From contig SVTO01000006.1 of the NCBI GenBank assembly GCA_015063745.1, forward strand, positions 1 to 64,000: DNA of 64,000 nt, in the 5' to 3' direction. This document shows, in pieces, positions 1 to 10,677 of this stretch. Position 1 is the stretch's first letter; each line of letters opens with the position of its first letter. The translations under genes and the position numbers were made by a program. The DNA comes from Oscillospiraceae bacterium (GTDB taxonomy: Bacteria; Bacillota; Clostridia; Oscillospirales; CAG-272). The notes beneath the pieces were generated by a model. It saw nothing but the letters and a program-made list of their open reading frames with translations. It was not told the origin of the DNA and searched no databases.

Positions 1-5
1 ATGTA

Positions 6-85
6 TTGAGCATATCTGTTCCTCTGATAAGTGGCAGTGTGGTAACTTCATTTTATCAGATTTTTCAGATATGCTCAACCTTTTT
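6..85 (+). terminator. Long hairpin followed by T-tract (putative intrinsic terminator)
   Basis: Arms TTGAGCATATCTG (6-18) / CAGATATGCTCAA (66-78), nested CTGATAA / TTATCAG, followed by CCTTTTTTT. Confidence 0.5.
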
Positions 86-1241
86 TTGCTGGGCATCTTA
101 TCTGACCCCAACTTTTATTATAGAGCCCTTTTTCAACAAGTTCCTCCCAACGTGGATGATCATGAAGCATTTCGAATTCAGGGCGATTAAGATAATCCAT
201 GTGGCCCTTGATATTCAGGTATTCACCGAAGAAACGGAAGGTGCATTCACGAAGCAGTGGCGTTTCAATATGCTCATACTTGTTGTAATGCTTGGCGTTT
301 TTGCTGAGATGCACGAAATCTTTCCACAGCCACTCAATGGCTTCATCATTCTGTCCGAGCTTGATACAGCACAGTGCAATCTTTTCTCCGACAGTCAAAC
401 CGTGGTACGGTGGTGTGTATTCTTCATTCCCAAAAATTACAGGAATCAGATCATACAGCACTTTATAAACCCGGATGGCATCTTCGTACTGCTGTTTTTG
501 GTAATAGTCATTACCAAGAGGAATGATTTCAAATTCCAAGGTGGAAATGATCCGTGCAAGAGTATTGCATCGTTGATTGAGTTCTCCCTCGATGTCATTT
601 GCGGCACGCTTGATCCAGGATATCATCATTCCCGATTCATTATCGAATCCACGAGGCATTTTTTTGGCGTGTTCTTCCGCTTTGTCATATTCGCCCATAT
701 CACAGTAAGTCCATACAAGCCAGCGATGCGTATCCATCAGACAGGTGATATCCGTGCAGGTATTCAGAATAACGTTCCCCTGACGGATACACTCACGACG
801 AAGCTCGGCAGCACGTTCTTTATCACCACGTCCGGCATAATCCCCGGCAAGGTTGTGACCACTGCTAAGTGCGGCATAGAGCAGAGAAATACTGTTCGGA
901 TAGGTTTTCAGCGCCTCAATATACGTTTCGTATTCCTTTACAGACGCCTGAAATTCTTCTTCTTCAGTTTCATAGTGAAGTCTCTGTGGTGCGGATGCAT
1001 TTTCTATGATTTTCCTAATTTCTTCATCACGATCAAGTGTTTGTATTCCGAACAGTACATCTGTCGTCACGCTAAACACATTCGACAGCGGCACGATCTG
1101 CGAGATATCAGGAATACAGTCGCCATTTTCCCATTTTGAAACAGCCTGATTGGTTACATTAAGCTGCATGGCCAGTTCTTCCTGCGTGAGATTTTTCTCT
1201 TTACGCAGTCTGCGGATGATCTGACCCATTGTTTCGTTCAT
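75..1241 (-). CDS. XRE-family helix-turn-helix regulator with TPR-like C-terminal region
   Basis: N-terminal HTH: MGQIIRRLRKEKNLTQEELAMQLNVTNQAVSKWENG; helical repeat-like remainder. Confidence 0.85.
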   Translation of the reverse strand: MNETMGQIIRRLRKEKNLTQEELAMQLNVTNQAVSKWENGDCIPDISQIVPLSNVFSVTTDVLFGIQTLDRDEEIRKIIENASAPQRLHYETEEEEFQASVKEYETYIEALKTYPNSISLLYAALSSGHNLAGDYAGRGDKERAAELRRECIRQGNVILNTCTDITCLMDTHRWLVWTYCDMGEYDKAEEHAKKMPRGFDNESGMMISWIKRAANDIEGELNQRCNTLARIISTLEFEIIPLGNDYYQKQQYEDAIRVYKVLYDLIPVIFGNEEYTPPYHGLTVGEKIALCCIKLGQNDEAIEWLWKDFVHLSKNAKHYNKYEHIETPLLRECTFRFFGEYLNIKGHMDYLNRPEFEMLHDHPRWEELVEKGLYNKSWGQIRCPAKKG

Positions 1242-1584
1242 GTTCGTTCTCCTTTACAAAGTGAGATTCCGGTACCGTTGTATACAGTATATCAGAAATA
1301 TGTTTTTTTGTAAAGCGAGACGTACGCGAACGATATTCAACCTCAGGTTGGAAAACAGCGGCGTATTCTCCTTTTTCAAATGCTTCCGCATCTGCAAGGA
1401 TTGCTTTGAATTGGTCAGTTTCCCGGATGGTGTCGAATTCTTTTTTGTCTGCAATAGTCTCTTTGAACCAATCGAGATACGTGCCTGTTTCGCGAAGCGC
1501 ATCAGTATTGAAATTCGGATTCTGACTATAGTATAACACAGGAAATATATTCTGACAACAACGCATTCTTCGGACGCTGTACAA
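1201..1584 (-). pseudogene. Possible C-terminal remnant of a degraded protein
   Basis: Plausible protein-like stretch (DALRETGTYLDWFKETIADKKEFDTIRETDQFKAILADAEAFEKGEYAAVFQPE) with no good start; overlaps the start of the HTH gene. Confidence 0.25.
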
Positions 1585-1795
1585 CCTGCGGTTGGATTAT
1601 TCAGTACAATATTCCGAATACTCCTTTCCCAACGCCACCCTTGCCTTGGAAATCCAGCTCATCACATTGTTATTTTTCACTTTTTGCATATAGAAATACT
1701 TCGGGCAAAGGTCTGTTGTCATTATAATAACATGCATCAAAAAATTCTGTCAATAAAACAGCGATTTTTGGAATACATAAAATAGTAAACAGAAA

Positions 1796-1829
1796 ACAAA
1801 AATCCCCAAGGCGTTAACCTTGAGGATTT
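1796..1829 (-). terminator. Intrinsic terminator after tRNA-Gln
   Basis: Minus strand AAATCCTCAAGG-TTAACG-CCTTGGGGATTTTTGTTTT. Confidence 0.7.
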
Positions 1830-1830
1830 A

Positions 1831-1901
1831 CAGCGGTACAGGGATTCGAACCCCGACATACAGAGTCAGAGTCTGCTGTGCTACCTTTACACAATACCGC
1901 T
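1831..1901 (-). tRNA. tRNA-Gln (anticodon CTG)
   Basis: Minus strand AGCGGTA...GCAGA-CTCTGAC-TCTGT...GGGGTTCGAATCCC...TACCGCT; acceptor, anticodon and T arms pair. Confidence 0.85.
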
Positions 1902-2131
1902 ATCTGCATGTTTTTGAGAGGTTTTCTCTCAACGGGTTATATTATACCAGATTGTTCCGGGAATGTCAATACCTTTTTTCAAAAAAAGAAATATATTTTT
2001 CACAATTTTTCACCCCGGCCGGGAAATAAAAAACGGGAAATTCCGGGAAAGCAAAATCCCTCCCTTGCAATTTGTGTATAATTATGGTATGATATTCTCA
2101 TACTTATAGTATCTCACTGCGGAGGTACTTT

Positions 2132-2251
2132 ATGCGTGCTTATTATTTTTTTATGAAATTCTGGCGTTCCTTCTGGGTCGGCTTCCGGTGCGGCATGGTG
2201 TTTCTGTTCTGCATCGGCGCGGTTCTGGGGGCGCTGTACCTGCTGTCCTGA
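2132..2251 (+). CDS. Small single-TM protein, 39 aa
   Basis: Not in the ORF track: MRAYYFFMKFWRSFWVGFRCGMVFLFCIGAVLGALYLLS*, preceded by GGAGGT. Confidence 0.55.
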   Translation: MRAYYFFMKFWRSFWVGFRCGMVFLFCIGAVLGALYLLS

Positions 2252-2270
2252 AGCGGGTGAAAGGAGATAT

Positions 2271-2969
2271 ATGAGGTTGGACAAATATCTGGCGGAATCG
2301 GGTTTGTTTTCCCGCAGTGAAGCCGGACGGGCCGTACGCGGCGGCAGGATCACGGTGGCCGGAGAGGTGGTAAAGAACCCCTCCGTACATATCGCCGAGG
2401 ATGCGGAAGTCTGCTGTGACGGCAAACGGGTGTACTGGACAAAATACCAGTATATCATGCTCAACAAACCTGCCGGTGTGGTCAGCGCCACGGAAGACGG
2501 CGGACGTACGGTAATGGATCTGCTGCCGCCTGCCTGCAAACGGCTGGATATGTTCCCCTGCGGCCGTCTGGACATCGACACCACCGGTCTTCTGCTGATC
2601 ACCAACGACGGTCCCGGTGCCCATATGTGGCTTTCGCCCAAGCGTCATGTGACCAAAACTTACCGATTCACCTGTGATCCCGCTCTGCACGAAGAGGCTG
2701 TGGAAAAACTGGAATCCGGTGTGGGTCTGGGGGATTTCACCAGCGCACCGGCGAAGGTGAATCTGTATCCCGACAGCCTTTCCGGGGAAATCAGCATTAC
2801 GGAAGGGAAGTTTCACCAGATCAAGCGGATGTTCCACGGTGTGGGGAGCGAGATTACCTCTTTGGAGAGAATCACCTTCGGGCCCCTTGTACTGGATCCC
2901 GCATTGGAAAGAGGGCAGTGGCGTTATCTGACGGAAGAGGAAATCGCTTCTCTGCGTGCACTGCTGTAA
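2271..2969 (+). CDS. Pseudouridine synthase (RsuA/RluB family, S4 domain)
   Basis: MRLDKYLAESGLFSRSEAGRAVRGGRITVAG S4 domain; GRLDIDTTGLLLITNDG catalytic motif. Confidence 0.92.
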   Translation: MRLDKYLAESGLFSRSEAGRAVRGGRITVAGEVVKNPSVHIAEDAEVCCDGKRVYWTKYQYIMLNKPAGVVSATEDGGRTVMDLLPPACKRLDMFPCGRLDIDTTGLLLITNDGPGAHMWLSPKRHVTKTYRFTCDPALHEEAVEKLESGVGLGDFTSAPAKVNLYPDSLSGEISITEGKFHQIKRMFHGVGSEITSLERITFGPLVLDPALERGQWRYLTEEEIASLRALL

Positions 2970-2995
2970 GAATCGTATATAAGGAAGGAAATACA

Positions 2996-5164
2996 ATGGA
3001 TATTATCGGAATCCTGAAGGAAGAACTGAAAATCGCCGAAAAACAGCTCACAGCCGCCATTGAACTGCTGGACGAAGGCAATACCGTGCCGTTTATCGCC
3101 CGTTACCGTAAGGAAGTTACCGGCGGACTGAATGACGAACAACTGCGCAAGCTGACGGAACGGCTGACTTATCTGAGAGGTTTGGAAAAGCGCAAGGAAG
3201 AAGTGCGTGCTCTGATCACGGGACTGGAAAAGATGACGGATGAGATTGACGCCGCTATTGATGCTGCCCTGACCATGACGGAAGTGGAAGACATCTACCG
3301 CCCCTTCCGCCCGAAACGCCGCACAAGAGCTTCTGTAGCCCGTGAAAAGGGTCTGGAACCTCTGGCGGCACTTCTGATGGCACAGAAGAATACATACGAC
3401 CCGCCGATCCCCACCGCCGCCGAAGCGTATGTGGATGCGGAAAAGGGCGTGAAGGATGCCGCGGAAGCTCTGCAGGGGGCACAGGATATCATCGCCGAAG
3501 ATGTGTCCGACAATGCGGAATACCGGAAGATGCTCCGCACCCTGACCTGGAAGAACGGCTTCCTCTGCACGAAAAAACTGGCGGATATGCCTGTGTACGA
3601 ACAGTACTACGAGGTGCGTGAAAAGATTGCAGCCATCCCGTCCCACCGTGTGCTGGCCATCAACCGGGGCGAGGCGGAAGGTGCGATCCGCGTATCCGTG
3701 GAAGTGGAACAGGATATCGTGAAAAACGCGCTGTTCGCCGAAGTGATCACCAATATCAAAAGCCCCGCTTTTTCCTATATCGCGGCAGCCGTGGTGGACA
3801 GCTGTGACCGCCTGATCTCGCCCTCCATCGAGCGGGAAATCCGCAATGAACTGACCGACATCGCCGGAGAGGGTGCGATCCATCTGTTCTCTCTGAACCT
3901 GCGGAATCTGCTGCTCCAGCCGCCGCTGAAGGGCAAAACCGTCCTCGGCTTCGACCCCGGCTACCGTACCGGCTGTAAGCTGGCCGTAGTCACAAAAACC
4001 GGCAGCGTGGCGGAAACAGCGGTGATTTATCCCACCAAGCCCCACGAACGAATTGAAGAAGCCAGAAAGAAAGTGACCGATCTGATCCGCCGGTATAAGG
4101 TGGACGTGGTGGCCATTGGCAACGGCACAGCATCGGGAGAAAGCGAAATGTTCATCGCCGACACCCTTGCCGCCCTTGGATGCGACACCAAATATAGTAT
4201 CGTATCCGAAGCGGGCGCATCCGTGTATTCCGCTTCCAAGCTGGGGGCTGAAGAATTCCCGGATTTCGACGTAACCGAACGCAGTGCCGTATCCATCGCC
4301 AGACGTCTGCAGGATCCTCTGGCGGAGCTTGTCAAGATCGACCCGAAATCCATCGGTGTGGGACAGTATCAGCACGATATGAAGGAATCCCGCCTGGACG
4401 AAGCTTTGTCCGGGGTTGTGGAAGACTGTGTAAACGCGGTAGGCGTGGATTTGAACACCGCATCCTGGTCCCTGCTTTCCTATATCGCCGGCATCAACGG
4501 TACTACGGCGAAGAATATTGTAAAATACCGTGAAGAAAACGGCGAATTCCCCGACAGAGCCTCGGTGAAAAAGGTCCCCCGCTTCGGTGCAAAGGCATAC
4601 GAACAGGCGGCAGGTTTCCTGCGTGTCCCCGGCTCCGATGAAATGCTGGATAACACAGGCGTGCACCCCGAATCCTACAGCGCGGCCAAGAAGCTCTGTG
4701 CAGTGCTGGGATATCCTGCTTCCGCTCTGGAAAAGGGCGCGGGACTGACGGATCTGGGGGAGAAGGTGAAAGCATACGGCGCGAAAAAACTGGCAGAAGA
4801 AATCGGCTGCGGGGAGATGACTCTGGCGGATATCGTAAAGGAACTGGAAAAGCCCGGCCGCGACATCCGTGACAGCCTGCCCGCCCCCATCCTTCGTGAA
4901 AAGGTACTGACACTGGAAGAACTGACAGTCGGCCAGCAGCTGACGGGTACGGTGCGCAATGTAGTGGATTTCGGTGCTTTTGTGGACATCGGCGTACATC
5001 AGGACGGACTTGTACACGTATCCGAGATCACGGAACGGTTCATCAAGCATCCTTCCCAGGTTCTGGCTGTGGGAGATGTTGTGCAGGTTGCCGTGAAAAG
5101 CGTGGATATCGCCCGCAAACGGATCGGCCTGACCATGAAAGGCGTGCCCGGAAACAAAGTATAA
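2996..5164 (+). CDS. tex: Tex family RNA-binding protein (S1 domain)
   Basis: TVPFIARYRKEVTGGLNDEQLR, VLGFDPGYRTGCKLAVV, C-terminal S1 domain TGTVRNVVDFGAFVDIGVHQDGLVHVSE; ATG at 2996. Confidence 0.93.
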   Translation: MDIIGILKEELKIAEKQLTAAIELLDEGNTVPFIARYRKEVTGGLNDEQLRKLTERLTYLRGLEKRKEEVRALITGLEKMTDEIDAAIDAALTMTEVEDIYRPFRPKRRTRASVAREKGLEPLAALLMAQKNTYDPPIPTAAEAYVDAEKGVKDAAEALQGAQDIIAEDVSDNAEYRKMLRTLTWKNGFLCTKKLADMPVYEQYYEVREKIAAIPSHRVLAINRGEAEGAIRVSVEVEQDIVKNALFAEVITNIKSPAFSYIAAAVVDSCDRLISPSIEREIRNELTDIAGEGAIHLFSLNLRNLLLQPPLKGKTVLGFDPGYRTGCKLAVVTKTGSVAETAVIYPTKPHERIEEARKKVTDLIRRYKVDVVAIGNGTASGESEMFIADTLAALGCDTKYSIVSEAGASVYSASKLGAEEFPDFDVTERSAVSIARRLQDPLAELVKIDPKSIGVGQYQHDMKESRLDEALSGVVEDCVNAVGVDLNTASWSLLSYIAGINGTTAKNIVKYREENGEFPDRASVKKVPRFGAKAYEQAAGFLRVPGSDEMLDNTGVHPESYSAAKKLCAVLGYPASALEKGAGLTDLGEKVKAYGAKKLAEEIGCGEMTLADIVKELEKPGRDIRDSLPAPILREKVLTLEELTVGQQLTGTVRNVVDFGAFVDIGVHQDGLVHVSEITERFIKHPSQVLAVGDVVQVAVKSVDIARKRIGLTMKGVPGNKV

Positions 5165-5388
5165 AACCGCATCTTAATAAAATTAAGAAGTTGTGTAGGC
5201 CAATCGGTGGTCGAAAATGGCAAAACGGCATTTGTCATGTACAAAATGTACAAATAAATAAATCGAATTTCAGTAAAAAAAACCCTTCCCAAAAGGCAAA
5301 TTTTTTGGTACAATATAGGACGGTAAAACCTGTCTTTATGGTTTGCAATAATAATATGTAGAATATAAATCCAAGGAGGATTATTCAG

Positions 5389-6498
5389 ATGGCAAGCTTA
5401 TCCCTGAAACACATTTATAAGAAGTACCCCGGCGGCGTTACTGCCGTATCCGATTTCTGCCTGGACATCAAGGACAAGGAATTCCTGATCCTGGTAGGTC
5501 CTTCCGGTTGTGGTAAGTCCACCACCCTGCGTATGATCGCCGGTCTGGAAGAAATTTCCGAAGGTGAACTGTTCATCGGCGATAAGCTGGTTAACGACGT
5601 TGCCCCCAAGGACAGAGACATCGCGATGGTATTCCAGAACTACGCTCTGTATCCTCACATGTCCGTATTTGACAACATGGCATTCGGTCTGAAGCTGCGC
5701 AAGACTCCCAAGGAAGAAATCAAGCGCCGCGTTGAAGAAGCTGCCCGTATTCTGGACATCACCCACCTGCTCGACAGAAAGCCGAAGGCTCTGTCCGGTG
5801 GTCAGAAGCAGCGTGTTGCTCTGGGTCGTGCAATCGTTCGTAACCCCAAGGTATTCCTTCTCGACGAACCTCTGTCCAACCTGGACGCTAAGCTCCGTGC
5901 AGCCATGAGAACCGAGCTGACCAAGATCCACCAGAGAGTTGGTACCACCTTCGTATACGTTACCCACGACCAGGTCGAAGCTATGACCATGGCTACCCGT
6001 ATCGTAGTTATGAAGGACGGTCTGATCCAGCAGGTTGACTCTCCTCAGAACCTGTACGACAACCCCGTAAACCTGTTCGTAGCAGGCTTTATCGGTACTC
6101 CTCAGATGAACTTCATCAACTGTGTTCTGGAAAAGAAGGGCGCAGATTACTACATCACTTTCGGTTCCAACTCCCTGAAGCTGCCTGCTGAAAAGGTAAC
6201 CGACGCTCTGAAGGAATACGAAGGCAAGGAAGTTGTTGCCGGTATCCGTCCCGAATGTATCCACGATGACAATGCTTCTCTGAAGGCTATGTCCGACGCG
6301 ATCATCGAATGCGACGTAGAAGTAACCGAACTTATGGGTTCCGAAATCTATCTGTACCTGGTAAGCGAAGAAACCTCCATGACCGCTCGTGTATCCGCTC
6401 GTTCCACCACCCGTGCAGGTGATATCGTTAACGTTGCTTTCGATATGACAAGAATTCACCTGTTCGATAAGGATACTGAACGCTACATCATTCACTGA
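5389..6498 (+). CDS. Sugar ABC transporter ATP-binding protein (UgpC/MsmK type)
   Basis: Walker [25 protein letters not shown]-terminal TOBE-like region. Confidence 0.92.
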   Translation: MASLSLKHIYKKYPGGVTAVSDFCLDIKDKEFLILVGPSGCGKSTTLRMIAGLEEISEGELFIGDKLVNDVAPKDRDIAMVFQNYALYPHMSVFDNMAFGLKLRKTPKEEIKRRVEEAARILDITHLLDRKPKALSGGQKQRVALGRAIVRNPKVFLLDEPLSNLDAKLRAAMRTELTKIHQRVGTTFVYVTHDQVEAMTMATRIVVMKDGLIQQVDSPQNLYDNPVNLFVAGFIGTPQMNFINCVLEKKGADYYITFGSNSLKLPAEKVTDALKEYEGKEVVAGIRPECIHDDNASLKAMSDAIIECDVEVTELMGSEIYLYLVSEETSMTARVSARSTTRAGDIVNVAFDMTRIHLFDKDTERYIIH

Positions 6499-6551
6499 TT
6501 CTGTGTACATTATTGCCGCATAAGGACTGACACAGTCCGGGCCAAACATAA

Positions 6552-6592
6552 TCACAAAGAAAAGGATGAAGTAAAATTCATCCTTTTTGTGT
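6552..6592 (+). terminator. Intrinsic terminator
   Basis: AAAGGATGAA-GTAAAA-TTCATCCTTTTTGTG. Confidence 0.7.
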
Positions 6593-6654
6593 GTTTTTGG
6601 TCTGTTCGGGAATTTTGAGTTTTATTCTGCATTTCTGCGGAAAAAAGGAGTAGT

Positions 6655-7785
6655 ATGCGATTCATCCACACATCCGATCTGCATCTGGGCAAGCGCCTGG
6701 GAGAATATCCTCTGTATGAAGAACAGAAGGCCATGCTGGATTGGCTCTGCAACCTGTGTACAGAACACAGCGCCGACGGGATTCTCATCGCCGGAGATAT
6801 CTATGACCGGTCCAATCCATCTGCCGAATCCGTAGCCCTGTTCGATACTTTTCTGAGTCGTCTGGCAGAGCAGGGGACCCATGCCTATATCATAAGCGGC
6901 AATCACGATGCGCCGGAACGTATTTCCTACGGCGGCAGACTGTTTGCGGAGCAGAATATCCATGTGTCCGCTGTGTTCGACGGAAACGTACGCCGGGTGG
7001 ATACCTCGGATGCCTATGGGAATCTGCATATTTATCTGCTGCCTTTTGTGAAACCGGTACAGGTCAGAGAAGCCTATGATACCGATATGGAAAGCTATAC
7101 GGATGCCGTACGTGAGGTTATAGAACGTATGGAAGTCAACACGGACGAACGGAATATTCTTGTGGCCCACCAGTTCATCACCGGCGCATCCCATTCCGAA
7201 TCGGAAATTTTCATGGGCGGACTGGATAATGTGGATGCCGCTGTTCTTGCGGATTTCGATTATACGGCATTGGGCCATCTCCATCGCTGTCAGCGTGCCG
7301 GTGGGGAGAATATTCGTTATTCCGGCTCACCTCTGGCCTATTCCTTCGGAGAATACCGGGACACCAAGGGCGTTCTTCTGATGGAAATCCGGGAAAAAGG
7401 AGATACGGTAATTGACTTTATTCCCTATAAGCCCATTTCTCCTCTGGAAGAACTGGAAGGGACGTACGAGGAACTGACCAAAAAAGACTTTTACGAAAAC
7501 CGCAGACGGGATTCATTCCTGCGCATTCTGCTGACCGATACCACCGAAGTGCCGGATGCCATGGCGAAGCTGTCCGTGATATATCCGAAGATCGTACGAC
7601 TGGAGTATACCCGGTTCCGGGAGATCGTGTACGAGGGACTGACGGACGGGGATATATCAGCGGAAAAGATTTCGCCCATGGATGTGTTTTCCGCATTTTT
7701 CACCCGGCAGAATGAATGTGATCTGAACGAAGAAGAAGCCGCATATCTGGAAGAACTGATCCGCGGATGGGAGGGGAACGAATGA
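6655..7785 (+). CDS. sbcD: Exonuclease subunit SbcD
   Basis: MRFIHTSDLHLGKRLGE, GDIYDR, SGNHDAPERI, YTALGHLHRCQ phosphoesterase motifs. Confidence 0.95.
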   Translation: MRFIHTSDLHLGKRLGEYPLYEEQKAMLDWLCNLCTEHSADGILIAGDIYDRSNPSAESVALFDTFLSRLAEQGTHAYIISGNHDAPERISYGGRLFAEQNIHVSAVFDGNVRRVDTSDAYGNLHIYLLPFVKPVQVREAYDTDMESYTDAVREVIERMEVNTDERNILVAHQFITGASHSESEIFMGGLDNVDAAVLADFDYTALGHLHRCQRAGGENIRYSGSPLAYSFGEYRDTKGVLLMEIREKGDTVIDFIPYKPISPLEELEGTYEELTKKDFYENRRRDSFLRILLTDTTEVPDAMAKLSVIYPKIVRLEYTRFREIVYEGLTDGDISAEKISPMDVFSAFFTRQNECDLNEEEAAYLEELIRGWEGNE

Positions 7786-10571
7786 GACCGCTTTTGTTGA
7801 AATTATCCGCATTCGGCCCCTATGCGGGAGAATATACCATAGATTTTGAAAAACTGGGCGACAGCGGGCTGTACCTGATCACGGGGGACACCGGTGCCGG
7901 GAAAACCATGCTGTTCGACGCCATCACCTGCGCTCTCTACGGAGAACCCAGCGGTTCCGGCCGGGATGTAAGTATGCTCAGAAGCAAACAGGCCGACGGA
8001 AAAACGGAAACTGCTGTGGAACTGCATTTTCTGTGCCGTGGAGAAGTGTATCAGGTGTACCGTTGTCTCGGCAAGGAACGGGTATCCCGGAACGGTGAAA
8101 AACTGTTTGTAAAGGGACAGGATGCCCATCTGATTTATCCCGACGGACGTATCGTCACCAAACATACGGATGTGACTGAGGCGGTAGTGGAACTCTTGAA
8201 GCTGGACCGTGCCCAGTTCCGGCAGTGTGCCATGATCGCCCAGGGGGAATTCCGGGAACTGCTGTTTGCGAAAACGGAAGACCGGCTGACCCTGTTCCGG
8301 TCACTGTTCGGCACGGATATTTATAAGTATATCACCGTCAGACTGTCCGAGGATTGTCAGAGAGCCAAGCGTGCCTGTGAGGAAACGGATATACGACTGA
8401 GACAGTATGTGTCGGGCATTCTGTGCACAGATGGGTATCCGGAAAAGGAAAAACTGCAGGAAATCTGCGCAGAACCCTGGGTACGTCGGGAAGAACTGAC
8501 GGATGATCTGACTGCGCTGATCGACTGGGATACGGAACAGCATGAAAAATACACCCAGCGGCTGGAAGCTTTGTCTGCGTGGATCAACGGTATTTCCGCC
8601 CTGATCGGCAAAGCGGAATCGGATGCGGAAGCGGAAATCCAGCTGGCTGAAAAGGCGAAGCTGCGTACTGCCGCCGGTCAGGAAGCGGAACAGGCGGAGA
8701 AAGCCTACCGGGAATGTCTGGAACGGAAAGAAGAAATCGAATCCCTCCGGCAGAAGCTCCATCAGACGCAGGCGGTATTGCCTTTGTGCCGGGAATTGGA
8801 GAAAGGCCGCGGGGAAGAAATCACTCTGACAAAAGAAAAACAGAAGCTGGAAATACAGCTTGCCGAGATCGGCGAATGGCTGGAGAAACAGCGCAGTCTG
8901 TATGCTACATTGGAAGCAGAAGCCGCCGGAATTGCCGATGCCCGGGTAAAACTGTCGGAAACCGAACGGATTCTGCAGAAATACAATACACAAAAAGCCG
9001 CACTGGAAGCGGGGAACGGCGCATGGAATCATTGGCTTGAAGCATTGGCTGTATGGAAAACCGCCTGTGCAGCCTATGAAGAAGCCGAAGCGAAAGCCGG
9101 ATCTGCGGGTATCGAATACAGATGTATGGAAAAAGCTTATCTGGACGGACAGGCGGGGATTCTTTCCCGTACCCTGAAACCGGGGGAACCCTGTCCTGTA
9201 TGCGGTGCCACCGATCACCCCCGCCCGGCCGTAACCACGGAAGAAATGCCCACGGAAGCGGCATTGCAGAAAACACGTGCCGCTTATGAATCCCTGCGTT
9301 CTGCGGCGGCGGAAAAGGCCATGTCAGCAGGACGCCTGCGTGGAAACTGTGAGAGTGCCGCATCGGAATTCTGTCAGCGGTACGAAGCCGTATTCGGTGA
9401 GGCTGCGGAAGTGCGTTGGGACGATCCGCCCGGGGAAATGCGGGAAGCACTTGTATCCGCGCTGACGGAACTGCGGAAACAAATTGCGGAAACCGAATCG
9501 GAACACAGCGCATGGCAGGAAAAATCCATCCGTCTGGAAAAGATCGGTACGGAAATCCGCACAGCAGAAGAGAATCGCCGGCTGCAGGAAGAAAAACAGA
9601 CAACGATCCGGGAAAAATACACCGCCGTTTGTGCATCCGGTGAAGCGCTGCATCAGCACAACGAACAGCTGGCCGCCGCCGTACCGGAAACAACCGCCGC
9701 TGCTCTGGAAGCATCCATGAAAAGCTGGCAGAAGACGGTAACGGAATACGAAAAGACCCTGACGGAAACGGAAGAAAAATGGCGTCGGGCGGAAAGAGAA
9801 CGGGAACTGCTGGCATCTGCCGAGGAAACGATCCGGGAAAGCCTGAAAGACAGCATCGCCAAACGGCTGCCGGAATTGTTGAAACAGCGCGCAGAGGCGG
9901 AAGAGACAAAACAGAAGGAAGAAAAAGCAGCTGCGGGTATTCATACCGGCATCACCGTGAACCGCCGGATTCTCCGTTCTGCTGAGGATGTTATCAGTCA
10001 GTACACCGAACGGGAAAGCAGATTCCGTATGCTGAAACGGCTGGCCGATACCGCAGGGGGTAATCTGACCGGTAAAGAAAAGATACCCCTTGAGATCTAC
10101 GCCCAGATGCACCTGTTTGATCGGGTGGTACGGCGGGCAAATATCCGGCTGATGGCCATGACGGAGGGCAGATATGAACTGACCCGCCAGACGGAAGCCG
10201 CTACCAAAAAAGGAAAAACCGGGCTGGATCTGGATGTGATCGACCATTACAGCGGCGGTACACGGAATGTCCGCAGTCTCTCCGGCGGGGAAGCCTTCAA
10301 AGCATCCCTGGCGCTGGCCTTGGGACTGGCGGATGAAACGGAATCCTCTTCGGGCGGCGTGCATATTGAGGCCATGTTCATCGACGAAGGCTTCGGTTCC
10401 CTGGACAGTACCTCCCTGCAAAGCGCTGTGGATACTCTGTGCAGTCTGTCGGAAGGATGCCGTCTGGTAGGGATTATTTCCCATGTCGCAGAGCTGCGGG
10501 AACGGATCGATCGCCAGATTCAGGTTACAAAAGACCCGTCCGGTGAAAGCAGAATCCGTGTCTGCGTGTGA
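7782..10571 (+). CDS. sbcC: Exonuclease subunit SbcC
   Basis: Walker A TGDTGAGKTMLFDAI, zinc hook CPVC, LSGGEAFKASLALALGLAD; overlaps sbcD end. Confidence 0.95.
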   Translation: MRPLLLKLSAFGPYAGEYTIDFEKLGDSGLYLITGDTGAGKTMLFDAITCALYGEPSGSGRDVSMLRSKQADGKTETAVELHFLCRGEVYQVYRCLGKERVSRNGEKLFVKGQDAHLIYPDGRIVTKHTDVTEAVVELLKLDRAQFRQCAMIAQGEFRELLFAKTEDRLTLFRSLFGTDIYKYITVRLSEDCQRAKRACEETDIRLRQYVSGILCTDGYPEKEKLQEICAEPWVRREELTDDLTALIDWDTEQHEKYTQRLEALSAWINGISALIGKAESDAEAEIQLAEKAKLRTAAGQEAEQAEKAYRECLERKEEIESLRQKLHQTQAVLPLCRELEKGRGEEITLTKEKQKLEIQLAEIGEWLEKQRSLYATLEAEAAGIADARVKLSETERILQKYNTQKAALEAGNGAWNHWLEALAVWKTACAAYEEAEAKAGSAGIEYRCMEKAYLDGQAGILSRTLKPGEPCPVCGATDHPRPAVTTEEMPTEAALQKTRAAYESLRSAAAEKAMSAGRLRGNCESAASEFCQRYEAVFGEAAEVRWDDPPGEMREALVSALTELRKQIAETESEHSAWQEKSIRLEKIGTEIRTAEENRRLQEEKQTTIREKYTAVCASGEALHQHNEQLAAAVPETTAAALEASMKSWQKTVTEYEKTLTETEEKWRRAERERELLASAEETIRESLKDSIAKRLPELLKQRAEAEETKQKEEKAAAGIHTGITVNRRILRSAEDVISQYTERESRFRMLKRLADTAGGNLTGKEKIPLEIYAQMHLFDRVVRRANIRLMAMTEGRYELTRQTEAATKKGKTGLDLDVIDHYSGGTRNVRSLSGGEAFKASLALALGLADETESSSGGVHIEAMFIDEGFGSLDSTSLQSAVDTLCSLSEGCRLVGIISHVAELRERIDRQIQVTKDPSGESRIRVCV

Positions 10572-10677
10572 AATCTGCCTGTTTTGGCTGAAAAAACGAC
10601 ATTTTTACCAAATTTCACGAAGACATTTTGGTAATATAATGCAAGACTACAAAAATGCATAAATTTTAGCAATTTAC

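Noticed and set aside
1820-2081. Short plus-strand ORFs of 69 and 67 aa
   Set aside because: Run through or next to tRNA-Gln on the opposite strand; no coding signal.
2924-5050. 708-aa minus-strand ORF antisense to tex
   Set aside because: Compositionally odd (Cys/Gly/His/Phe-rich) shadow ORF fully opposite a clear Tex gene; mirrors codon bias.
5398-6555. 385-aa minus-strand ORF antisense to the UgpC/MsmK-type ATPase
   Set aside because: Shadow ORF of a highly biased gene.
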